A stretch of 64,000 bases of DNA from AP-15 sp963774345 (GTDB lineage: Bacteria > Pseudomonadota > Alphaproteobacteria > ATCC43930 > CGMCC-115725). The first letter of the stretch is position 1. The number at the start of each line of letters is the position of its first letter. The stretch lies in assembly GCA_963774345.1 (NCBI GenBank), contig CAVZFB010000045.1, positions 1 to 64,000 on the forward strand. The letters run 5' to 3'. The notes beneath the pieces are model-generated. The model saw only the letters and a list, made by a program, of their open reading frames with translations, was not told the DNA's origin and ran no database searches. Positions 9,875 through 19,590 of this stretch are shown here, piece after piece. A program made the translations under genes and the position numbers.

Positions 9875-10984
9875 ATGGCGGATCGTATCACCTACGTTGG
9901 GCTTGATGTTCACAAGGAAAGCATTGTTGTCGCGGTGGCCGAGGGCGGCCTGCGGGGCGAGGTCCGGGAGTACGGTCGAATTGCGAACACCCCGGCGGCA
10001 TTGGATCGTCTGGCGCGCAAGCTCGGCGGCGACGGGGTAAAGCTGCGGTCCTGCTACGAGGCCGGACCGTGCGGCTATGGCATTCAGCGTCAGCTGTCGG
10101 CGCAAGGCCATGAATGCGTTGTGGTCGCTCCGTCGTTGATCCCCAAACGCGCCGGCGACCGGGTCAAGACCGATCGGCGGGATGCGGCCAGCCTGGCGCG
10201 GCTGCATCGCGCCGGCGAGTTGACCGCGGTGTGGGTGCCCGATGCCGGACACGAGGCGATGCGCGATCTGGTGCGAGCGCGCCTGGACGCGGTGCACGCG
10301 TTGCGTCGCGCCCGCCAGCAGCTCTCGGGGTTTCTGTTGCGTCAGCGCCGTCATTACGGGCGGCCGGCTTGGACCAGACTGCATCGCCGATGGCTCGCGG
10401 GTTTGCGCTTTGAGCAGCCGGCCCATCACCTCGTGCTGGAAGATTACATCACCGCCGTCGAGGCCGCCGAGGCCCGGCGCGATCGGCTGACGGGGCAGAT
10501 TGCGGCGATGCTGCCGGACTGGACATTGGCCCCGGTGGTGGTGGCGTTGCAGACGATGCGTGGCATGGCGCTGGTCAATGCGGCGACTTTGATCGCCGAA
10601 CTGGGTGATCTCTCGCGCTTCGCCAATCCGCGCCAACTGATGGCCTATCTCGGGTTGGTCCCATCCGAACATTCGAGCGGCACCAGCGTCAGACGTGGTG
10701 GCATCACCAAGGCCGGCAATAACGCCGCTCGCCGGCTGCTGATTGAAGCGGCCTGGAGCTACCGCTTCCCGGCCCGCCTCAGCCGCGAGTTGCTGCTGCG
10801 GCAGGAGAACCAACCCAAACCGATCCGCGAGATCGCCTGGAAAGGGCAAGTGCGGTTGTGTGCGCGCTATCGCCGGCTCGCCCGCACCGGCAAGCCAGCC
10901 AACATCGTCACCACCGCGATCGCCCGCGAACTGTCGGGCTTTGTCTGGGCCATCGCTCGACAGGTGATGGCGGCAGCAGGCTGA
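9875..10984 (+). CDS. IS110-family DEDD transposase
   Basis: Full-length 369-residue recombinase. The N-terminal RuvC-like DEDD domain shows D11 (GLDVHKES), E62 (CYEAGPCGYG), D100 and D103 (KTDRRDAASLARL). The C-terminal transposase_20 domain shows the conserved TMRGMALVNAATLIAELGDLSRF and the serine-bearing stretch GLVPSEHSSG. ATG at 9875 is preferred over 9812 because AGGAGACGG precedes it by about 5 bases. The frame is intact, so the element may be active. Confidence 0.92.
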   Translation: MADRITYVGLDVHKESIVVAVAEGGLRGEVREYGRIANTPAALDRLARKLGGDGVKLRSCYEAGPCGYGIQRQLSAQGHECVVVAPSLIPKRAGDRVKTDRRDAASLARLHRAGELTAVWVPDAGHEAMRDLVRARLDAVHALRRARQQLSGFLLRQRRHYGRPAWTRLHRRWLAGLRFEQPAHHLVLEDYITAVEAAEARRDRLTGQIAAMLPDWTLAPVVVALQTMRGMALVNAATLIAELGDLSRFANPRQLMAYLGLVPSEHSSGTSVRRGGITKAGNNAARRLLIEAAWSYRFPARLSRELLLRQENQPKPIREIAWKGQVRLCARYRRLARTGKPANIVTTAIARELSGFVWAIARQVMAAAG

Positions 10985-11297
10985 TCGGAGACGCCGCATG
11001 ATTGCATCCACAGCAGGAGGCGCCAGCGATCCATCCGACACGCTCCTTGCGGGCAAGGCTGGGGGCGCGGTCGCGGTCAGGAGAACCCTCGCATCCACTA
11101 TCTGCCGGATCGCTGATCCGATGCAGGTCCCTAGACCGAGGCAGCTCCGCGACGCATCAACGGTCATGCGGTTCCGACCCGCGCATCAGAGTATGATCAA
11201 CCGTCGTTTCGACGACCGCGCCCCCTGCCGTGCCCGCAAGAGCCCGAAACAAGCGCTTGAAAGAAAGCCACGAATTCACGCGCCTGCTACTTGGAAA
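10985..11297 (+). ncRNA. Candidate bridge RNA region of the IS110-family element
   Basis: The 310-base stretch between the transposase stop and the right inverted repeat has no credible gene. IS110-family elements are known to encode a structured bridge RNA in a non-coding end, and in the IS1111 subgroup this is the right end. The position and length fit. I did not fold the sequence, so the exact RNA ends are unknown. Confidence 0.35.
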
Positions 11298-11307
11298 GGC
11301 GGACATG

Positions 11308-11646
11308 AGAGTGGTACGAGGCTAACTTTTGATACCCTGCGAGACCCGGGCGGCGGATGAGTTCCTCCGGGTACCATCTGTCTGAATATGACCACTAGAG
11401 CCAACACAAACACATTCGGGACTCCGACCCGCCCAGAAATGCTGACAATCCGGCCGCGAGGACAGTCCGAAGTCCACCCATTCTCTTTACGGGTCGGGAA
11501 GCATCACCGGCATTGCAGCACCATCTGCATGGCGCCTGACATCACCAAACCGATAAGCCTACTGCGGCACTTGAGTCCGGCTGCGGTCGCTGTTGCGGCG
11601 GAGTAGCGCCGAGGTGAAGACTGACCATCAATCCAATAAGCGCGGC
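11308..11646. other. Intergenic stretch without a recognised gene
   Basis: The bases between the IS end and the kinase stop show no frame with protein-like composition and no clear hairpin terminator. They may contain the displaced 3' flank of the gene cut by the IS. Confidence 0.4.
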
Positions 11647-14550
11647 TCAGTTCGATAGACTTTCGACCGGTAGGGTAATCGTCACTGCCAGGCCTTGGCG
11701 GTGCCAGTTGCATTCCAACACTCCACTGAACTGCCGGACGACGGTGTTTTGCACTAACGTGGTACCGAAGCCCTTGGCTGCCGGTGGTGCGTCGAGTGAA
11801 GGACCGCCGCGCTCGACCCACCACAGCACCAGATTTCCGCCCTCCCGGCGCCAGTTTACGTTGACGCGGCCCTCATCACATCTTAGCGCGCCGTACTTTG
11901 CGGCGTTCGTGGTCAGCTCGTGAAAGATCAGCGCTATACCGTTCATTGCGTGCTCGCCGCAGCGGATCGAAGGCCCGTCGATCAAAACCCGATATGTGGC
12001 GTCACCCGCGAGATCTTCGTGCGGCCGGACAATCGTCCGGATCAGCTCAGCAAGCTCTAAGTCGTACGGGGCTGATCCGGCGTCACTGAAACCTCGGCGC
12101 ACAAGGGCGTGGGCGCGGGCCAATGCGTGCAACCGGCCGGAGAGCAGCTGCACCAAGTCATCCTTCGTTACAGCATCTCTTGCGCTGACGCGGATCATGC
12201 CGTCGGTCATCGCAAACAAATTATTGACCCGATGGCTCATTTCCCTCGCCAACATCTCCTGCTCGTCCAAGGCGCGCTGGAGGCGCTGCTCGCTGCGCAC
12301 CATCCGTAGCGCGATGCCAACAAACGAGGCGAGCTCGGTCATTACGCGGGCGTGCTCGCTGTCGAAATGGCCCTCCTTGTCGGCGACAATCCACAGCGTC
12401 CCCAGCGGGACTTTGCCACCCAGATAGAGCGGTACGAGCAAGACCTCCGGCACGGTAATGTTAGCCGCCGCGATCCAGTCGTAAGCTCGCTCAGGATGCC
12501 GCGAAAGAACCGGCGCGTTCTGGTCGAGCGTGATACCGCAGGGACTAAAATTGCGAGGCGTCGTCGCACCGTTGAACGGCGACAAGACGCCCCGCAGATA
12601 TTGCCAGCGGAAAACGCCGGGAGGCGGGGTTTCTTCGTAAAGGCTCAGCCCGGCCGATACGCCACCAGCCATCTCCATCGCCAGGTCGACAAACCGAGGA
12701 AGAACCTCCTCGGGCTGATCGGCCATCCTGGCCGCCAGGTCCTGAAGAGCGAGCTTCTCCTGCAGGTAGTCGGTCTTTTTCGGCGCACGTTTGTACAGCT
12801 CGTGCGTGATGAAGACGTCGGCGGCCGGTAACTCAAGCGCTAGCGACATGTCCACCGGGATATTCTCCTTCGGGCGGGCACGCAAATTCGGCGTCCGACC
12901 CAACGCGGCAGCCTCGATGTCCATGTCGCGACAGCCGGCGGTCAGCCACTGCGATGTCCCGCGCCGCGGGAACCTCAGCACCCGGCGCGACGATCGTCCC
13001 GACATTGCATCGTCAACGGCTTGCCTGAGGTGGGATTGGAGAAACGGCTTGGCGAGCCGCGGCTGCAAGGGATCGATCTCCTTCGGCAACTCGGCGTAGC
13101 CCGTGGCCAAAATCACCGGCAAATCCGGCCACCCGGTCTTAATCTCCGCGATCAGCTGTACCCCGGTCATGTGGGGCATGGCCTGATCGGTAATGACCAG
13201 CTCAATCGAGGCCTCCCGCCGAAGTATGGCAAGCGCTTGTCGTGCGGAATTCGCCTCGAACACCTGGTGCCCGAGATCCTCGAGCATCGCCGCCATATTG
13301 GTGAGGACAAGACTGTCGTCGTCGACCACGAGCACAGTGAGCGGTCGGCTTGGCGGCGATGCATGATCGGCCAGCACGGTACTGCCAGTGGTCCCCGTCT
13401 TCGGCGCCACCGGTAGCCAAACCTCGGCAGCCGTACCCTGGCCTTTTCGACTCTTCAAAACGAGCTGTCCGTTCGATTGCTCGGCCACCCCGAGCACCAT
13501 CGGCAGGCCCAAACCAGTACCCTTGCCGACCTCCTTGGTCGTGAAGAAAGGATCAGTTGCCCGCTCGAGCGTGGTCTCGTCCATCCCTTCGCCGTTATCT
13601 ACTACCGAAAGGCAAACATAGGCGCCGGGCGCCAGCTTGCCGCCCGCTGACACGGTTTCGGGCCGTGCAGACACGATGATGGGACCGCCTTCGGGCATTG
13701 CATCGCGCGCGTTGACCACCAGATTGAGCAGCGCCATTTCGAGCTGATTGGGGTCCGCCGTCACCCATTGGAGAGAAAGTGGAAAGCGGGTCTCGAGTAT
13801 TACCGAAGGCCCAAGGGATCGTTCCAGGAGCTCGGTCATTCCGCGGATCAGAGCCGGGATATCAACCGCCTGGAGGTTCAGCTCTTGACGACGCGCATAG
13901 GCCAGCATGCGCTGGGTCAGGGTCGCGCCGCGTTGGGCGCCTCGAATGGCGTTATCGATCAGGCGGGTGATCGAGGGGTCCCCGATACGCCTGCGCGCGA
14001 TCTCGAGACTACCGAGGATCGCCGTTAGCAAATTGTTGAAATCATGAGCAATGCCGCCGGTAAGCTGCCCGACGGCTTCCATCTTTTGTGCATGGTACAG
14101 GGTCTGGCGGGCCTGTTCCAAGGCGAGCTGGGCTTCCCGCCGCTCGGTGAGGTCCCGGGTGATTTTTGCGTAGCCCACCAGGTTTTGCGAAGGGTCGCGG
14201 ACAGGATCGATGATGACGCTGGCCCAAAAGCGGGTTCCGTCCTTGCGTACCCGCCAGCCCTCGCCCTCGAACTTGCCTTCGCGCGCCGCCGTCGCGAGGG
14301 CTTTCGCCGGCAGTCCCGCCTGCCGGTCTTCCTCGGTGTAGAACCGCGAGAAGTGCTGACCGAGGATTTCCGCCTCCTCATATCCCTTGAAGCGTCGAGC
14401 ACCCGGATTCCAGCTTGTAACTATGCCATTAACGTCAAGCATGTAGATGGCGTAGTCGGTCACCGCCTCGACCAGCAGCCGATAGCGCCCCTCATCGGTC
14501 AGAGACGCGGCGTATAGGCCGGAAGGTTCCTTATCGTTGAGACATTCCAT
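11647..14550 (-). CDS. Fused double histidine kinase: PAS-HisKA-HATPase-REC-GAF-HWE kinase
   Basis: A 967-residue cytoplasmic signalling protein with no membrane segment. It has a PAS domain (about 20-140), HisKA with phospho-His 169 (GGIAHDFNN), an HATPase with VVNARDAMPEGG and GKGTGLGLPMV (about 280-350), and a receiver with phospho-Asp 455 (VITDQAMP) and Lys 501 (LAKPF). A linker and a GAF domain (about 600-755) follow, then an HWE/HisKA_2 module with His 773 (MSHRVNNLFAM) and FHELTTNAAKYGAL. Residue 568 (MSLALELPAAD, codon at 12849-12847) looks like the normal start of separate GAF-HWE kinases, with GGTGG just before it. This is therefore either a true fusion or two genes joined by a sequence error. 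It lies 150 bases downstream of the ECF sigma gene. Confidence 0.85.
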   Translation of the reverse strand: MECLNDKEPSGLYAASLTDEGRYRLLVEAVTDYAIYMLDVNGIVTSWNPGARRFKGYEEAEILGQHFSRFYTEEDRQAGLPAKALATAAREGKFEGEGWRVRKDGTRFWASVIIDPVRDPSQNLVGYAKITRDLTERREAQLALEQARQTLYHAQKMEAVGQLTGGIAHDFNNLLTAILGSLEIARRRIGDPSITRLIDNAIRGAQRGATLTQRMLAYARRQELNLQAVDIPALIRGMTELLERSLGPSVILETRFPLSLQWVTADPNQLEMALLNLVVNARDAMPEGGPIIVSARPETVSAGGKLAPGAYVCLSVVDNGEGMDETTLERATDPFFTTKEVGKGTGLGLPMVLGVAEQSNGQLVLKSRKGQGTAAEVWLPVAPKTGTTGSTVLADHASPPSRPLTVLVVDDDSLVLTNMAAMLEDLGHQVFEANSARQALAILRREASIELVITDQAMPHMTGVQLIAEIKTGWPDLPVILATGYAELPKEIDPLQPRLAKPFLQSHLRQAVDDAMSGRSSRRVLRFPRRGTSQWLTAGCRDMDIEAAALGRTPNLRARPKENIPVDMSLALELPAADVFITHELYKRAPKKTDYLQEKLALQDLAARMADQPEEVLPRFVDLAMEMAGGVSAGLSLYEETPPPGVFRWQYLRGVLSPFNGATTPRNFSPCGITLDQNAPVLSRHPERAYDWIAAANITVPEVLLVPLYLGGKVPLGTLWIVADKEGHFDSEHARVMTELASFVGIALRMVRSEQRLQRALDEQEMLAREMSHRVNNLFAMTDGMIRVSARDAVTKDDLVQLLSGRLHALARAHALVRRGFSDAGSAPYDLELAELIRTIVRPHEDLAGDATYRVLIDGPSIRCGEHAMNGIALIFHELTTNAAKYGALRCDEGRVNVNWRREGGNLVLWWVERGGPSLDAPPAAKGFGTTLVQNTVVRQFSGVLECNWHRQGLAVTITLPVESLSN

Positions 14551-14700
14551 TCTGGGATTCCCGTCCTTCCACGGCAGGTGGCCATCCGTACGATGACGTT
14601 AGGGGCGAGAATTGCTGCGGGCCGCGCGATTTTCCGCGATCCGCCCGCACGAAGGCTCTTCCACATAAGTGATTCGGTGCCCGGGAGCCATGGGTGACGA

Positions 14701-15240
14701 TCACGCCGCCGGGCGGAGCGCGCTCGCAGCCCTCTTGCGCGCGATATCGGCGGCTTCGTCCTTCATATCCATCAGCTCGCGCAGCATGTCGCGACCGCGC
14801 GACAGCCGCGAGCGGACGGTGCCGATCGGAATGCCGAGGACCGTGGCGGCCTCCTCATAGGGCATGCCTTCCAGACCGACGAGGAGGATCACCTGGCGCT
14901 GCTCGTCAGGCAGGCGGGCGATGGCCCGTTCGAGGTCGCGCAGCTGCAAAGACGCCTCGGCATCAGCGGCGGCGGTCAGCGCGGCTGCCATGTCTTCGAC
15001 CGGGATCGAAACGCCCTCTCGCACCGAGCGGCGCACGTCGTTGACGTGCTGGTTATGGAGGATCGTAAAGAGCCAGGCGCGCAGGTCGGTCCCCGGCTCC
15101 CACAGATGCTGCTTGGCGACGGCGCGGCAGAGGCAGCTCTGAACCAGATCGTCGGCCCGCGATTGGTCCCGGGTCAACGCTCGCGCGTAGCGCCGCAGGC
15201 GGGGAATTTCGGTTTCGAGGAGCCGCGCAAAATCGCTCAT
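14701..15240 (-). CDS. ECF-type RNA polymerase sigma factor
   Basis: Sigma-70 family group 4 factor of about 179 residues. Region 2 reads RYARALTRDQSRADDLVQ...LRAWLFTILHN and region 4 reads LPDEQRQVILLVGLEGMPYEEAATVLGIPIGTVRSRLSRGRDML. It would direct RNA polymerase to stress promoters. The ATG at 15240 (MSDFARLL) is preferred to a GTG at 15252. An HWE kinase gene lies just downstream. In alphaproteobacteria such kinases feed the PhyR-NepR-EcfG general stress response, but no phyR or nepR gene is visible here, so the exact ECF group is left open. Confidence 0.85.
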   Translation of the reverse strand: MSDFARLLETEIPRLRRYARALTRDQSRADDLVQSCLCRAVAKQHLWEPGTDLRAWLFTILHNQHVNDVRRSVREGVSIPVEDMAAALTAAADAEASLQLRDLERAIARLPDEQRQVILLVGLEGMPYEEAATVLGIPIGTVRSRLSRGRDMLRELMDMKDEAADIARKRAASALRPAA

Positions 15241-15569
15241 TGGATCCACCACTGACCATTTCGGTCCCGGGCATTCCCGGGACGTCGGATGAGCGAAATA
15301 TAAAGGTGGGTTGTAACGCCTTGATGTATCGTGATGGCTCGCCGGTAAAATGTTGTTTTGTTAGGTAATCGAATGCGTCCGACCGGTAATCCCGGTCACG
15401 TTCTCGTAAACAGCAGGCCCAGCGGGACAACTAACGTGTCACTTTGGCCATCTTAGGACAGCTTTCCGGGAACTTCGATAGGTCCAGGAAATGGCATCCC
15501 AGGTAAACGAACTTTAATCCCCGGCGCGTGTTTGAGACCGGCGAGCATTGCACGGGGACGCGACCGCTG
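15241..15569. promoter_or_regulatory. Divergent intergenic region between sigma factor and transporter
   Basis: About 330 bases separate two divergently transcribed genes and must hold promoters for both. No consensus site was convincing: GGAAC at about 15468 lacks a matching CGTT. Confidence 0.4.
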
Positions 15570-16907
15570 ATGACCAGCAAACAGCAAAGCGCGATGGTAG
15601 GTGCAGATCCCCCACCCGCCGTCGCCGAGGGTACTAGCTCGGTAAATGGTCCGAGCAAGCCCCGTTTGTTTCAGGTCCTGGGCCCCGGCCTGATTACCGG
15701 CGCATCCGACGATGACCCCTCGGGCATCGGTACTTACAGCCAGGCGGGAGCCCAACTGGGGTTCGGCATCTCCTGGACCATGGTCTTTACCTATCCCCTG
15801 ATGGTCGCGATCCAGGAGATCAGCGCCCGGGTCGGACGGGTGACGGGACGAGGCCTCGCCGGCAACATCTGTCGACACTATCCCGGCGGGTTGTTGCAAA
15901 GCATCGTCGTCCTGCTATTCGCCGCCAACGCGATCAACATAGGGGCTGATCTCGGCGCGATGGCTGATGCCATGAAATTGCTGATTGGCGGTCCGGTAAC
16001 GGCGTATGTCCTCGTTTTCGGACTGATCTGCGTTATCGCCCAGATCTTTGTGCAGTATGCCCGCTATGTGCGGGTGCTGAAGTGGCTGAGCCTGAGCCTC
16101 TTTGCCTATGTGGCGGCGCTGGCGGCGGTGCGGGTGCCATGGTGGGAGGCGCTAAAAGGCATTCTGGTCCCGACCATTGTGTGGAAGACCGACTACTTGA
16201 CCACCCTCGTCGCCATCGCCGGAACAACGATCTCGCCATACCTCTTCTTCTGGCAAGCCTCGGAGGAAGCGGAGGACGTAAGAGTGAGACCGCAACGCGC
16301 ACCGCTGATCAGGGCGTGGCGGCAGGCGCCGGCTGCGTTCGCGCGGATCCGCGCCGACACCCTCGCCGGCATGGCGTTCTCGAACGTCATCGCAGTGTCG
16401 ATCATGATTACGACCGCGGCAACCTTGCATGCCACGGGAGTGACCAACATCGAGACCTCGGCGCAGGCCGCCGAGGCCCTGAAGCCGATCGCCGGCGAAT
16501 TCGCCTCGTTGATCTTCACCCTGGGGATCATCGGCACTGGCCTTCTTGCGATCCCGGTTCTTGCCGGCTCCGCCGCCTACGCCCTTGCCGAGGGTCGGCG
16601 TTGGCCGGTGGGATTGGCGCGTCAGCCGAAGGAAGCCTGGGCGTTCTATCTTAGCCTGGCGGTGGCAACTCTGATCGGCGTCGGCCTCAATTTCACCCCG
16701 ATCAACCCGATCAAGGCGCTCTACTGGAGCGCCGTGATCAACGGCGTCGTTGCCGTCCCGGTGATGGTCATCCTGATGCTGATGACGGCCGAACGGCGGA
16801 TCATGGGCGAATTTACGGTCAAAGGATGGCTGCGCGCCTTAGGCTGGATTTCTACAGCGGCAATGGCGGCGTGCGTCGGCGGGATGCTCGCGACCTGGCT
16901 CGTATAG
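15570..16907 (+). CDS. Nramp-related divalent metal transporter
   Basis: Inner-membrane transporter of about 445 residues with some eleven hydrophobic segments. The first membrane motif reads GASDDDPSGIGTYSQAG where classical Nramp proteins have DPGN, and the helix-6 motif reads TISPYLFFWQASEE where classical proteins have MPH. Both metal-binding motifs are thus altered, so the substrate may not be Mn2+ or Fe2+. The family also contains Mg2+ and Al3+ transporters. The ATG at 15570 follows a short out-of-family lead. The frame is intact, and its 3' end converges on and overlaps the open frame of the hybrid kinase on the other strand. Confidence 0.85.
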   Translation: MTSKQQSAMVGADPPPAVAEGTSSVNGPSKPRLFQVLGPGLITGASDDDPSGIGTYSQAGAQLGFGISWTMVFTYPLMVAIQEISARVGRVTGRGLAGNICRHYPGGLLQSIVVLLFAANAINIGADLGAMADAMKLLIGGPVTAYVLVFGLICVIAQIFVQYARYVRVLKWLSLSLFAYVAALAAVRVPWWEALKGILVPTIVWKTDYLTTLVAIAGTTISPYLFFWQASEEAEDVRVRPQRAPLIRAWRQAPAAFARIRADTLAGMAFSNVIAVSIMITTAATLHATGVTNIETSAQAAEALKPIAGEFASLIFTLGIIGTGLLAIPVLAGSAAYALAEGRRWPVGLARQPKEAWAFYLSLAVATLIGVGLNFTPINPIKALYWSAVINGVVAVPVMVILMLMTAERRIMGEFTVKGWLRALGWISTAAMAACVGGMLATWLV

Positions 16908-19080
16908 TCGGCGTATATTTCTGCTGACCGACGCGGCTCCTTCGGAGCACCGTCAAGAACACGGCGAACCTTTGCGGCCAGTTGTTGGCGGCCGTAGGGT
17001 TTGCTGAGGAGCTCTACGCCGGGATCGAGGCGGCCGTTGTGGACGATCGCGTTCTCGGTGTATCCGGAAGTGAACAGAATCCTAAGCGTCGGCACGCGCT
17101 CGACGGCACGCTCTGCCAGTTGCCGGCCGCTTATCGCCCCCGGCATGACAACATCGGTGAACAGAAGATCGACCTTGACCCCCTTTTCCAAAATCGCGAG
17201 AGCTTCGACGCCGCTCAGTGCGGAAAGCACGGTATAGCCAAGATCTTCCAACATCGAGGACACGGTGGCCTGGACGATCTCGTCATCATCGACGAGAAGC
17301 ACGGTCTCGGTGCCGGTCTCAGCGAGTGCGGCAACGCGCGTCGGTTGAGCGGTTTCCTGTCCAAGACTACGTGGTAAATAAAGTTTGACCGTCGTGCCGT
17401 CGCCCACCTCGCTGTAGATTTTCAGGTGTCCTCCGGACTGCTTGACGAAGCCGTAAACCTGAGGAAGACCGAGGCCGGTACCTTCACCGGATGGCTTGGT
17501 CGTGAAGAACGGGTCAAGCGCCCGCACCATCGTCGTCGCATCCATCCCCTTGCCGGTATCGGTAATGGCGAACAGTACGTACTGGCCCGGCTCGACCTCG
17601 GCATGCCGTGCGGCGTAGGCGTCATCGAGCGCCGCATTGACCACCTCGATGGTGAGCTTGCCGCCCTCCGGCATTGCATCGCGGGCATTGATCGAGAGGT
17701 TGAGGACGGCCGATTGAAATTCCGACGCGTCGAGGAGTGTGTTCCAGAGGCCCCCGGCAGTAACGCACTCGACCGTGACGGCTTCGCCCATTGCACGGCG
17801 GATCAGCGGCAGGACTTCCCGCATCAGGTGCCCGAGATTGACAATTTCCGGCTGCAACGGCTGGCGTCTGGCAAACGCAAGAAGCTGTTTTGTCAGTCGT
17901 GAAGCGCGCTCGGCGGCGATGCTCATCATGTCGATACGTTCACGCGCCTTGTCGTCGCGGCCGGTGGCGCGGCGCAGAAGGCCCAGGCTGCCGATGATGA
18001 TCGTTAGCAGGTTGTTGAAGTCATGGGCGACCCCGCCGGTCATCCGACCCATCGACTCGAGCCGCTGCGCCTGCCGAAGCGCCGCCTCGGCCTGCCGTCG
18101 CTCGGTCACGTCGAGAAGGGTGACGACGTAACCGCCGTCGGCTGCGGGATTGTGAAAGATCTCAACAGAGCCGCCCTGCTTTCCCTGTTCTTCCACCAGG
18201 GCTGGCCGGCCTGTTGTCCGCGCCGCCGCCTCAAGCTCGATGATGCGCGTCGCCAAGCCCGTTCGCCCCGAGGGGCAGAGGCGCGCCGCGCCGAATTTCG
18301 CTTGCGGCGATCCCGATCAGCATGATGAACGGGTCGTTCCAGGCACGCAGGCGACCACGGTCATCAAACGCGGCGACGCCCTCGCGCACGCTATCCAGGG
18401 TGGCTTGCAGCACCTGTTCCGAAGCAGCGGTGCGCCGGTAGAGCCCGCGCCAGCAGGAATGCTCCCAGCATCAGCGCGATCGCCGAGATGATGCTGCCAA
18501 CGATAAACGTCACCGTGATTCGCCTTTCGGCTGCCGCGGCGCTGTCGAGCCGAGCATTGAGCCGTGCCTCGGCCGCATCCATGATCGTCGCCAGATCGGC
18601 GCTGATCGCTTCCATGCTCAAGCGGCCGACATCCGTGTTCACAATCGTCTTAGCGGCATCGTATCCCTGACGCCGCATCGCGGTGATGGTCGATGCCAGC
18701 TCGTTCATCTTGGTCGTGATGTCGGCCTGCAACCGGAGCAGCCGAGGCTGCTGGTCGGAACTCGCGCTGGTGGCCTGCTGAAGGTTCACCATGAGCTGAG
18801 GCAGGCGTTCCTGCGCCTTCGTATACGGTTCGAGATAAACCTCCTGGCCGGTGATCAAAAAGCCGCGCTGTCCGCGCTCGGCATCCTGGACCGCCTCATC
18901 GACGGCATTCGCGGCGCGAATGGTCTGGAAGCTCAGGATGGTATTTGCGCGAGCGATCCGGGAGTCCGGCACGTTCCTCGCCAATTGCACTGCCACGACG
19001 CCCGCGATAAAGAGCAGCGGAATTCCGGCGAAGAGGAACGCGGGGATAATTTCTGCGCGAATGCTCCAGCGTTTCGTCAT
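16721..19080 (-). CDS. CHASE3-PAS hybrid histidine kinase, frameshifted
   Basis: Membrane sensor kinase read in three pieces. From 19080 it has a transmembrane helix (IIPAFLFAGIPLLFIAGVVAVQL), a CHASE3 sensory domain with DAVQDAERGQRGFLITG, and a second helix (FIVGSIISAIALMLGAFLLA). A PAS piece follows (18413-18231, DSVREGVAAFDDRGRLRAWND). Then come HisKA (GGVAHDFNNLLTIIIGSLGL), HATPase (INARDAMPEGG, GEGTGLGLPQVYGF) and a receiver (LLVDDDE, LLFTDVVMP, LLSKPYG). Shifts lie near 18420 and 18250. The receiver is complete by about 16930. The last 60 residues of the open frame run antisense into the Nramp gene and are probably not authentic, so the true stop may be lost. Confidence 0.78.
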
Positions 19081-19249
19081 GTGAACAGGAGCTCCATCGC
19101 CAAGCCCAAGTTTGCGGGCTTTATCGTACCAAGCTAGAGTTCTGTGGGTGCGAGCCGGAGTTGATCGTACGGTCCGTTCGCTGTAGGCGCGCTGGCCCTC
19201 GGGCCGCTTAGGTTTCCCGGGGCGGCTCCCTCAAAGCTGATCTGTTTCA

Positions 19250-19442
19250 CCTCGTCCAGCACCTGGTCGTTGGTCAGATAATGAAGCTTGGTGATGCGCG
19301 ACCATCGAGGATGGCACAATCGACCGGATCGCCGGTTTTGAGAAACCGGTGCGCTGCTGACGCGATCATTTCCAGGACCGGGATGATTATCGTGAACGTC
19401 GCCATTGTCATCGACGACGCGAATGTGCTTCGGCTGACCCAT
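19250..19442 (-). pseudogene. Degenerate single-domain response regulator
   Basis: It begins MGQPKHIRVVDDNGDV, nearly the same as the start of the intact regulator at 26639 (MGQLKHILVVDDNGDV). The frame is then lost. Another frame still reads RFLKTGDPVDCAILDGRA, matching the phospho-Asp region of the paralogue. The middle is deleted and the C-terminus is absent. This is a decayed copy of the 26250 gene. Confidence 0.65.
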
Positions 19443-19500
19443 CTTCGTCTAACCCACTCCCAGGCTATCCCCCCGATATGAACCTCGTTGCGACAGTCTG

Positions 19501-19520
19501 TCGGTAAGGTACATTACCGA
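19501..19520. promoter_or_regulatory. Palindromic operator candidate, copy 1
   Basis: TCGGTAA-GGTACA-TTACCGA, a perfect 7-bp inverted repeat with a 6-base spacer, 59 bases before the response-regulator remnant. On its right, 19536-19590 resembles the 3' end of the two crp genes at 26763 and 46680 (GCGCATGTTTGGGAGGCTGAAA...), so a third crp copy once stood here. Spacing and symmetry suit a Crp/Fnr dimer. Confidence 0.6.
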
Positions 19521-19590
19521 GTTGATGGGAATTCGCGGTTCATGCGCATGTTTGGGAGGCTGAAAGTGACGCGTGCCCGGACCGGCGCGG

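Larger units (their letters stand above)
9775..11307 (+). mobile_element. IS110-family (IS1111-like) insertion sequence
   Basis: About 1.5 kb with one transposase gene. The left end carries CATGTCCGCC (9775-9784) and the right end its inverse GGCGGACATG (11298-11307). Subterminal inverted repeats of this size are typical of the IS1111 subgroup of IS110. The exact outer ends may lie a few bases outside these repeats. About 90 bases precede the transposase and about 310 follow it. It interrupts the membrane protein gene at 9077. Confidence 0.75.

Noticed and set aside
9767..11167. 466-codon open frame antisense to the IS110 transposase
   Set aside because: GC-rich shadow of a gene with full DEDD motifs on the other strand; the translation has no domain.
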